DNA from: Deltaproteobacteria bacterium
GTDB lineage: Bacteria > Desulfobacterota > DSM-4660 > Desulfatiglandales > B25-G16
Reading direction: 5' to 3'
Assembly (NCBI GenBank): GCA_003646935.1
Contig: QMLW01000066.1
Span: 1-8,116, forward strand
DNA: 8,116 nucleotides
The translations under genes and the position numbers were made by a program. The notes below the pieces were generated by a model that was not told the DNA's origin, searched no databases, and saw only the letters and a program-made list of their open reading frames with translations. This document shows positions 1-5,777 of the stretch, in pieces. The first letter of the stretch is position 1. Each line of letters begins with the position of its first letter.

Positions 1-25
1 CATGGATTTTTATTTGTGTTTTTTG

Positions 26-54
26 TTGCATATCGAACAATGCTGATATATAAA
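26..54 (+). promoter_or_regulatory. Candidate sigma70-type promoter upstream of dctP
   Basis: A TTGCAT (26-31) and a TATAAA (49-54) are separated by 17 nt. An overlapping extended -10 reading (TG at 44-45, then TATATA at 47-52) is also possible. The -35 box matches consensus at only 3 of 6 positions, so most of the support is the AT-rich -10 region and its place about 90 nt upstream of the dctP start. The leader also holds a G-run (75-80). No operator could be identified. Confidence 0.3.
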
Positions 55-128
55 TGCGTAACAAAAAATGGCAAGGGGGGTGATATATTTATTTGGCGGA
101 GTAAGGTTTCAAATAATATCTTAAAAAA

Positions 129-134
129 AGGAGG
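129..134 (+). promoter_or_regulatory. Strong Shine-Dalgarno that fixes the dctP start
   Basis: AGGAGG lies 7 nt upstream of the ATG at 142. The reading frame is open further upstream, back to a GTG at 16. This SD and the signal peptide that begins right after ATG 142 make 142 the start. Confidence 0.9.
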
Positions 135-141
135 AACAGCT

Positions 142-1200
142 ATGGGTAAAACAAAATGTTCTGTGGTAGTAGGAATGTTAGTTGTATTTTTGAGCCTGTT
201 CGTGCTTGGTGTTTCTGCATCTGCGGCAGAAAAAGGGGTAATTAAGTGGGATGTCTCCTTGTGGGGTCCGTTAGGGGCAAGGGTCTGGCCTATCCAATGG
301 TGGGCTGAGGAAATGGAGAAACGCACGGATGGCCGTTTTAAAGCAATACTCCATCCAGGTGCCGAGCTCTCTCCACCCAAACAGCAACTGGACGGGATCA
401 GAGCCGGTTTGTACGAAATGGCCCATTTTTGTCCGTTATACGCACCGGGAAAGGCACCCCTTGGGATGATCTTTTCCGTTCCCTGCATAATTCCTTTAGG
501 ACTAAAAAATATCGCAAAGATGGAGTTGGCCTTTATGGAGCATCCGGCTGCCAAGAAATTGATGGCAGAGCGATGGAATGCCGTGTATATGGGACTCTCC
601 CATACCAGGCCCAATTACACCTTTCTGGGGATAAAGCCAATTAGGTCGATAGAGGATTTAAAAGGGCAGAGGATCAGAATCGGGGGAAAGACTGGGGAAT
701 TGTTTAAAAAACTCGGTGCCGCCCCTGTTATGATGTCTGCTCCGGAGGTTTACGAGGCAGTCTCCAAGGGCATACTTGATCAGTCATATTTTGCTCCTGC
801 ATCTCACTATGGCTACAAGATTCATGAGGTATCCAAATATTACACCTATAATCTGGGAGCGGGCTCTGGAATGCTCTGGGCTTTTGTTGCAAATAAGGAT
901 GCCTGGAATGCCCTGCCTGGGGATATAAAGAAAATTCATAAAGCCTTGGCCAAGGAACTGATGCTCGAGCGATTGCCCAATGAGATGGATACATTCATCA
1001 GTCAAACTATTTATAAGGAATGGAAAGGCAGGGGGATAGAATTTATTGAGTTCCCGGCCAACTCTAGGCAAAAATTGATGGAAACGGCCAAACCCATGTG
1101 GGAGGATTGGGCAGACAGTGTAGAAAAACAAGGACTGCCTGGAAAGGAAATTCTCGACTTCATCTTGAAGAAGAAAAAAGAAATAGAGGAGGGAAAGTAA
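142..1200 (+). CDS. dctP: TRAP transporter periplasmic substrate-binding protein, DctP family
   Basis: This is the extracytoplasmic solute receptor of a tripartite ATP-independent periplasmic transporter. It binds an organic acid in the periplasm and delivers it to the DctQM membrane pair. The product has 352 residues, normal for the family. Residues 1-28 form a signal peptide: Lys at 3 and 5, a hydrophobic core at about 8-24, and an Ala-Ser-Ala cleavage motif at 26-28. The mature part shows the DctP pattern: an amphipathic helix near 52-62, a segment around 165-180 (IRSIEDLKGQRIRIGG), and the LGAAPVMM/PEVYEAVSKGILDQ stretch at 191-214. Arg179 is at the position where TRAP receptors usually carry the carboxylate-binding arginine. 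That suggests a carboxylate ligand, but does not say which. The C-terminus is Lys/Glu-rich (343-352). dctQ and dctM follow on the same strand. The start at 142 is chosen for its SD and signal peptide. Confidence 0.93.
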   Translation: MGKTKCSVVVGMLVVFLSLFVLGVSASAAEKGVIKWDVSLWGPLGARVWPIQWWAEEMEKRTDGRFKAILHPGAELSPPKQQLDGIRAGLYEMAHFCPLYAPGKAPLGMIFSVPCIIPLGLKNIAKMELAFMEHPAAKKLMAERWNAVYMGLSHTRPNYTFLGIKPIRSIEDLKGQRIRIGGKTGELFKKLGAAPVMMSAPEVYEAVSKGILDQSYFAPASHYGYKIHEVSKYYTYNLGAGSGMLWAFVANKDAWNALPGDIKKIHKALAKELMLERLPNEMDTFISQTIYKEWKGRGIEFIEFPANSRQKLMETAKPMWEDWADSVEKQGLPGKEILDFILKKKKEIEEGK

Positions 1201-1229
1201 AAAACTAAGAACAAAATGAAACTGTGCAT

Positions 1230-1257
1230 GCCCCGGGTCAATTTATCGGCCCGGGGC
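1230..1257 (+). promoter_or_regulatory. GC-rich intercistronic hairpin between dctP and dctQ
   Basis: GCCCCGGGTC (1230-1239) can pair with GGCCCGGGGC (1248-1257). The stem is 10 bp with one T-G wobble and the loop is 8 nt (1240-1247). It starts about 30 nt after the dctP stop and ends 5 nt before the ATG at 1263. No T-tract follows, so it does not look like a simple intrinsic terminator. In transporter operons, hairpins after the binding-protein gene often protect the upstream mRNA from 3' exonucleases and raise the receptor-to-permease ratio. That role is inferred here. It may also limit ribosome access to dctQ. Confidence 0.7.
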
Positions 1258-1262
1258 AAACA

Positions 1263-1850
1263 ATGAACAAAAAAAGAGTATCTACTATGGCTGAAGCTGA
1301 AATGGAAAACAATATTGCCGCGTGGAGGAAGATCTCCCCGTTAGTTGCGATAAATAAATGGGTAACCAGGATAGACACCAGTGTTAACTTTATCGGGGCA
1401 ATTTTGATCGCCTTTGTCATGTTTCTGACCAGCGCTGGAATCTTAATGCGCTATATCTTTAATAATCCAATATACGGGAAGGTGGAAATTACAGAGCTGG
1501 TTATGGCCGGTATCGTCTTCTTCGGCCTGGCCTACACCCAGAAGTTGGGCGGTCATGTCAGGATGAGCTTTGTCATTGAGAAGTTTATAAAAGGCAGGGC
1601 CTATCATATTGTAGAGGCCTTTACCTTGCTTATCTCTCTATTTACCTTTATTGTCTTGACAGTGACCACCCTGGACTCCGCCCTTTATGATTTACACTTC
1701 CACGGGATAACCCCCAACCTCTATCTTCCGATCTGGCCCTCTAAGATGGCTGTTCCGGTAGGGTGTTTTTTTCTTTGTATTCGGCTGGCCATTCAGTTTA
1801 CCCAACATATGACACAAGCTCTTGCTGGGGTTGAAAATAGGGAGTTATAG
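1263..1850 (+). CDS. dctQ: TRAP transporter small membrane subunit, DctQ family
   Basis: This is the small integral membrane subunit that pairs with DctM in the cytoplasmic membrane. From ATG 1263 it has 195 residues. Hydrophobic segments lie at about 41-62, 77-93, 115-135 and 160-180, which matches the four-helix DctQ topology. Family features are the Arg-Tyr after the first helix (63-64, in RYIFNNP), the acidic residues 75-78 at the start of helix 2, and the HVR motif at 98-100 after it. The start is uncertain. ATG 1263 has only a GGGG (1253-1256) as SD, and that lies inside the hairpin stem. ATG 1287 (187 residues) is free of the hairpin. GTG 1224 has no SD and would make the hairpin coding. 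All three keep the transmembrane region. The stop is 3 nt before dctM, so the two are probably translationally coupled. Confidence 0.9.
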   Translation: MNKKRVSTMAEAEMENNIAAWRKISPLVAINKWVTRIDTSVNFIGAILIAFVMFLTSAGILMRYIFNNPIYGKVEITELVMAGIVFFGLAYTQKLGGHVRMSFVIEKFIKGRAYHIVEAFTLLISLFTFIVLTVTTLDSALYDLHFHGITPNLYLPIWPSKMAVPVGCFFLCIRLAIQFTQHMTQALAGVENREL

Positions 1851-1853
1851 TCT

Positions 1854-3158
1854 ATGGATCCAATTACCATCGGACTTCTGGGCTGTGTAGCACTCTTAAT
1901 CTTATTGATTATTGGAATGCCTATCGCCTTTGCCACTGCCCTGATCGGTTTTTTAGGGATCTTTGTCATAAAAAGCTGGAGTGTGGCAGTCAATACAGTG
2001 GGATACCTGGTCTATCCCTTGGCAGCCCATTATACCTTAAGTGTCATCCCGATGTTCATCCTTATGGGGTATTTTGCTTATTATGCAGGATTGACTAGTG
2101 ATATCTTTTCCGTAGGTCGAAAATGGGTAGGGCATCTGCCCGGTGGAATGGCCATTGCAACGGTATTTGGTTGCGCTGCTTTTGCCGCATCCTCAGGCTC
2201 CAGCACTGCATCAGCTGCGGTAATGGGAAAAGTGGCCATTCCAGAGATGAAAAAGTACCACTATGATAACAAGTTATCCGCCGGGGTAGTAGCTGCCAGC
2301 GGGACTCTGGCCTCTTTGATCCCTCCTAGCGCCATCTTGGTCGTCTTTGGGGTCATCGTGGAAGAGTCAATAGGAAAACTTCTTATCGCAGGATTCCTGC
2401 CGGGCATCCTTTCTGCGTTCATCTACGCCTTAATGCTTTACTTTTGGGCCCGTATTAAGCCGGAAATGGCGCCCGTGACCTCGGAGTTCTCTTTAAAAGA
2501 GGCCCTTGCTTCTCTCAAGTACGTCTGGGGCATAGGCCTGCTATTTCTTTTGGTTATCGGCGGTCTTTATATAGGGGTATTCACCCCTACAGAGGCAGGC
2601 GCTGCAGGGGCCTTTGGTGCCTTTGCTATCGCCTTATTCAGTATGCGGCTTAGCTGGTCTAATCTCTACGAGTCCTTGCTGGAAACTGCACGGGCCACGG
2701 TAATGATTTTTATGATTATCATCGGTGTTTTGATTTTCATGCGCTTTTTAGCGCTCAGCGGGGTCTCCAGGGCCTTTATCCAAACTGTGCAGGGTCTGCC
2801 TGTACCCAGGTGGGTCATTCTCTCGGGCTTTTTGGCCTTTTACGTGGTCCTGGGTATGTTTATGGATGCCATAGGGATGCTTACCCTGACCCTGCCCCTG
2901 ATGTTCCCGATAATAGTCGGTCTTGGGTATCATCCTATCTGGTTCGGTATTATTGCCGTAAAGATGTGTGAAGTCTGCCTGATTAGTCCACCTATTGGAT
3001 TAAATGTCTATATGGTCCGTGGAGTGGCTCCGGATATCCCTCTGGAAGATATGTTTAAAGGAGTTATACCTTTCTTGGCAATGGATATACTTACCTTGAT
3101 CATATTAATAATCTTTCCGCAGATAGCTACGTTTCTTCCCTCCAAAATGATAGGATGA
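1854..3158 (+). CDS. dctM: TRAP transporter large permease subunit, DctM family
   Basis: This is the transport-catalysing subunit, an elevator-type secondary transporter of the ion transporter superfamily that couples uptake to an ion gradient (usually Na+). It has 434 residues, full length for DctM, and is hydrophobic along nearly its whole length. Characteristic motifs in order are GCAAFAASSGSSTASAA (106-122) followed by AIPEM (128-132), GTLASLIPPSAILVVFG (150-166, the first hairpin/Na+-site-like region), VFTPTEAGAAGAFGA (242-256), MFMDAIGM (335-342), and ISPPIGLNVYMVRG (377-390, the second hairpin-like region). The ATG at 1854 has a GGAG (1841-1844) 9 nt upstream and sits 3 nt after the dctQ stop. 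It is the last gene of the + strand operon. No clear intrinsic terminator follows. Family is certain; substrate is not. Confidence 0.96.
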   Translation: MDPITIGLLGCVALLILLIIGMPIAFATALIGFLGIFVIKSWSVAVNTVGYLVYPLAAHYTLSVIPMFILMGYFAYYAGLTSDIFSVGRKWVGHLPGGMAIATVFGCAAFAASSGSSTASAAVMGKVAIPEMKKYHYDNKLSAGVVAASGTLASLIPPSAILVVFGVIVEESIGKLLIAGFLPGILSAFIYALMLYFWARIKPEMAPVTSEFSLKEALASLKYVWGIGLLFLLVIGGLYIGVFTPTEAGAAGAFGAFAIALFSMRLSWSNLYESLLETARATVMIFMIIIGVLIFMRFLALSGVSRAFIQTVQGLPVPRWVILSGFLAFYVVLGMFMDAIGMLTLTLPLMFPIIVGLGYHPIWFGIIAVKMCEVCLISPPIGLNVYMVRGVAPDIPLEDMFKGVIPFLAMDILTLIILIIFPQIATFLPSKMIG

Positions 3159-3322
3159 GTGCATGGCCGAAAACTGATTTATTAATAAAGCACTGCGGAT
3201 ACTACGGATAGTACAACTTGGCCTCAAAGAACAAGGAATAATCACTGCTACATGGGAGAGGCAGAAGTATCTTGATAAATAGTGCTAAAGTAGTCCTTGA
3301 ATCGGGCCGTAATCCCCCTGAT

Positions 3323-4540
3323 CTATTCCTGATCGCATGGATAGAAGATTGTTCCCCTATTTCTCAATTCCTCTATCTCGGAAGAGTTAATCCCTATCTC
3401 CTTGAGGATGCTCACGGTGTGCTGTCCCAGGTCCGGGGCAGGAATTCCCTGCAGATCTATGGGTGTCTCGGAGAACTTCAGCGCTGTGCCCAGTTGCGTA
3501 AAGGATCCGCATCGAGGGTGATTGCCTTCATTTACCATGCCACGGTGGGTTGCATGGGGGTCGGAGAGGGCTTCGGAAACGGTTTTTACGGGCGAGCAAA
3601 AGCAATTCGCGGGACCCAGGATCTCGTTCCATTCCTCTAAGCTCTTCTGAGAGAATGCCTCTTTCATCGCTTCCTTGGTCTCTCGTTCCTTATCGTGAGA
3701 TACTCCCGTTGTGGTGATCTCCCCTCCCTCCTCAAGAAATCCCTCCATACCCAGAAACCGGAACAATCTCTTCTTGTACTCCGTCTCAAGCGCCCCTACT
3801 GCCAGTGTTTTCTTATCTTTGGTGCTGTAGATATAATAGTTCGCCAGGCCGCCGGAGAGCCTCTCGCCTCCCCTTTGGGGCTCTCGCTGCTCACTCCAAA
3901 CGTAACGGGCGAGGTCAAAGAGGAGCGTATAGGCGCTGTCGAACATGGAGATATCCAGGTGCTGTCCCCTGCCGGTTTCCTTCTTTACCATGAGGGCAGA
4001 GAGGATAGCGATTGCCGCATAAAGGGCGGTGATGATATCAACAACCTGTATGCCGGGTATCACGGGAGGTCCATCCGGATGGCCGGTCATATGAAGGATT
4101 CCCGACTCCGCCAGTATATTGAGATCATGCGCGTTCCGATCCCTGGAGGGCCCCGTGTGCCCATAACTCGACATAGAGCAATACACTACCCCGGGATTGA
4201 CTTTTTTGACATGCTGATAATCCAGGCCCAATCTCTTCATCGTATCCGGCTTAAAGCCCTCTACCAGACAATCGCTTCCTTTGGCGAGCTCCAGCAAGAT
4301 CTTCTTTCCCCTCCTGTGCTTCAGATTGATAGCAAGGCTTCTCTTGTTTCTATTGAGCAGCAGAAATCGGTACGGCATAGGGCCGATAAATGGTCCAATC
4401 TGCCGTTCGTAATCCCCGGTTGTAGGCTCCTCCACCTTGATGACATCGGCCCCGAGATCGCCCAGGATCATGGTGCAAAAGGGCCCAGGGATAAGCCTGG
4501 TTACATCAAGGACGCGAATTCCTTTTAGGGGCAGATCCAT
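3323..4540 (-). CDS. CaiB/BaiF (class III) CoA-transferase family protein, possibly an alpha-methylacyl-CoA racemase
   Basis: The family contains formyl-CoA:oxalate and carnitine CoA-transferases, succinyl-CoA:benzylsuccinate CoA-transferase and 2-methylacyl-CoA racemase. The product has 405 residues, typical length. The N-terminus has the CoA-binding pattern GIRVLDVTRLIPGPFCTMILG (from residue 7), then GADVIKVEEP (30-39), and LNRNKRSLAINLK (62-74). The SSYGHTGP motif is at 124-131, followed by HDLN (138-141). Asp168 is the family catalytic aspartate. His138, Asp168 and Glu252 (in VGALE) are 30 and 84 residues apart, close to the His126/Asp156/Glu241 of mycobacterial alpha-methylacyl-CoA racemase as I recall it. 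This favours a racemase, but a CoA-transferase role remains possible. The ATG has AAGG 8 nt upstream. It starts 20 nt after the dehydrogenase stop, so the two should share a transcript. It is the last gene of the leftward cluster. Confidence 0.88.
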   Translation of the reverse strand: MDLPLKGIRVLDVTRLIPGPFCTMILGDLGADVIKVEEPTTGDYERQIGPFIGPMPYRFLLLNRNKRSLAINLKHRRGKKILLELAKGSDCLVEGFKPDTMKRLGLDYQHVKKVNPGVVYCSMSSYGHTGPSRDRNAHDLNILAESGILHMTGHPDGPPVIPGIQVVDIITALYAAIAILSALMVKKETGRGQHLDISMFDSAYTLLFDLARYVWSEQREPQRGGERLSGGLANYYIYSTKDKKTLAVGALETEYKKRLFRFLGMEGFLEEGGEITTTGVSHDKERETKEAMKEAFSQKSLEEWNEILGPANCFCSPVKTVSEALSDPHATHRGMVNEGNHPRCGSFTQLGTALKFSETPIDLQGIPAPDLGQHTVSILKEIGINSSEIEELRNRGTIFYPCDQE

Positions 4541-4560
4541 CTATGAGACCTTGCACGCGG

Positions 4561-5721
4561 TTACCGATTGGCCTTTCGATACCCGAGGGCATCGTTGGAG
4601 ATGATTATCTTGTGTATGTTGGCAGATCCTTCAAGGATCTGATAGAGCTTTGCATCCCGGAAAAGCCGCTCAACGGGGTACTCCGATGAGTAGCCATAGG
4701 CACCCAGAATCCTCAGTGCGGAATCGGCCACCCGTGAAGCGACCTCGCATGAATAGTACTTTGCCATGCTTGTCTCCAGGGTGTTGTGGATACCCCCGGC
4801 ATCCTTTTGTGCAGCACAACGGTAGGTAAGAAGGCGCGCCGCATCGGTTTCAACGACCATTCGCGCGATCTCCTCCTGGATCATCTGAAACTCCCCTATG
4901 GGTTTACGGAATTGCTCCCTCTCCCTGGCATACCGGATGCTCTCATCGACGAGCGCCTGGCTCACCCCGACGGCTCCCGCCGCAGCCGTCAAACGGGTGT
5001 TGTCCAGGCTCCCCATGCAATAGGCAAACCCCCTTCCCTCTTCGCCTAGGAGGTTTTCAACCGACACCCTCACGTCCTCCAACACAATCTCGCCCGTGGG
5101 GCACGCGCGCCATCCCAACTTATCGGCCGTTGGCACCGTGCTGATCCCCGATGTATTGAGGTCTACGATAAATGCCGAGAGACCCTTGTATCGAACCGTG
5201 GGATCAGTGTAGGCATAGATAATCCCCAGGTCCGCTACCTGGGCGTAGGTAATCCAGGTCTTCGCGCCATTCAGGATGTATCCATCGCCATCGCGGATGG
5301 CCCTTGTTCTGATGGCTCCCACGTCTGAGCCGGCATCGGGCTCCGTGATCCCAATACAGCCGAGGATCTCACAGGTGACGAGCCTTTGAATATGGAGCTT
5401 CTTTTGTTGCTCATTGCCATACTGGTAGATCTCACGAGCCGTGCCCATAGTCTGCATGTTGAAGGCAGCCCTCAGGGATCCACTTACCTTGGATATCTCC
5501 TCGGTTACCACCGCGTGGGCAAGGAAGCCCATACCCGAGCCGCCGTATTCCTCCGGGATCGGACACCCGAAGAAGCCCAGCTGTCCCATCTTATCCAGCA
5601 GATCCCGCTGAAATCGATGATTCCTCTCGTCATCCTCGACCCTGGGAAGTATCTCCCTTTGCGCAAACCTGGTTGCCGTATCTCGTACTGCTTGTATGTG
5701 TTCGTCAAGCTCGAAGTCCAC
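4561..5721 (-). CDS. Acyl-CoA dehydrogenase, glutaryl-CoA dehydrogenase-like
   Basis: This FAD enzyme oxidises an acyl-CoA to the 2-enoyl-CoA and passes electrons to ETF. The product has 386 residues, normal for the family. The first ACAD signature is at 124-136 (GITEPDAGSDVGA), and a flavin/substrate segment NGAKTWIT at 151-158. The second signature region is at 267-288 (from EREQFRKP). The catalytic base is Glu364 (ILEGSANIH). Against human glutaryl-CoA dehydrogenase the protein keeps the arginine that binds the distal carboxylate (Arg84, equivalent to Arg94). It has Ser77 for Glu87, Ala85 for Ser95 and Leu363 for Tyr369. This fits an enzyme for a dicarboxylyl-CoA that need not decarboxylate its product. 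The start is GTG at 5721 with AGGG 8 nt upstream; the next in-frame ATG is residue 45 and would cut the helical domain. It follows the ligase by 56 nt and precedes the CaiB/BaiF gene by 20 nt. Confidence 0.93.
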   Translation of the reverse strand: MDFELDEHIQAVRDTATRFAQREILPRVEDDERNHRFQRDLLDKMGQLGFFGCPIPEEYGGSGMGFLAHAVVTEEISKVSGSLRAAFNMQTMGTAREIYQYGNEQQKKLHIQRLVTCEILGCIGITEPDAGSDVGAIRTRAIRDGDGYILNGAKTWITYAQVADLGIIYAYTDPTVRYKGLSAFIVDLNTSGISTVPTADKLGWRACPTGEIVLEDVRVSVENLLGEEGRGFAYCMGSLDNTRLTAAAGAVGVSQALVDESIRYAREREQFRKPIGEFQMIQEEIARMVVETDAARLLTYRCAAQKDAGGIHNTLETSMAKYYSCEVASRVADSALRILGAYGYSSEYPVERLFRDAKLYQILEGSANIHKIIISNDALGYRKANR

Positions 5722-5777
5722 CTCATTGACCCTACAAAACGTATTCGCTCAATCTTTCACTATATATATCAGCAAGC

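Noticed and set aside
16..141. In-frame N-terminal extension of DctP from GTG 16
   Set aside because: It would put 42 non-signal residues before a clear signal peptide, and the strong SD at 129-134 points to ATG 142.
1230..1257. Hairpin as an intrinsic terminator ending the dctP transcript
   Set aside because: The stem is followed by AAACAATGAAC, with no T-tract; partial attenuation or mRNA protection is more likely.
3272..3640. 122-codon open frame on the + strand after dctM
   Set aside because: Mostly antisense to the CaiB/BaiF C-terminus, with no recognisable domain; the part in the intergenic gap is too short to support a gene.
3695..4528. Long open frame (277 codons) on the + strand opposite the CaiB/BaiF gene
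   Set aside because: It is fully antisense to a well-conserved gene, its product resembles no family I know, and no good SD precedes it; it is a by-product of GC-rich codons on the other strand.
5505..5726. Use of the ATG at 5726 (- strand) instead of GTG 5721
   Set aside because: That ATG is in another frame and encodes an unrelated 73-residue peptide; the acyl-CoA dehydrogenase N-terminus (MDFELDEH) begins exactly at the GTG.
5760..5770. TATATATAT run as a tandem repeat locus
   Set aside because: Only about four and a half TA units in a short intergenic gap; too short to call a repeat.
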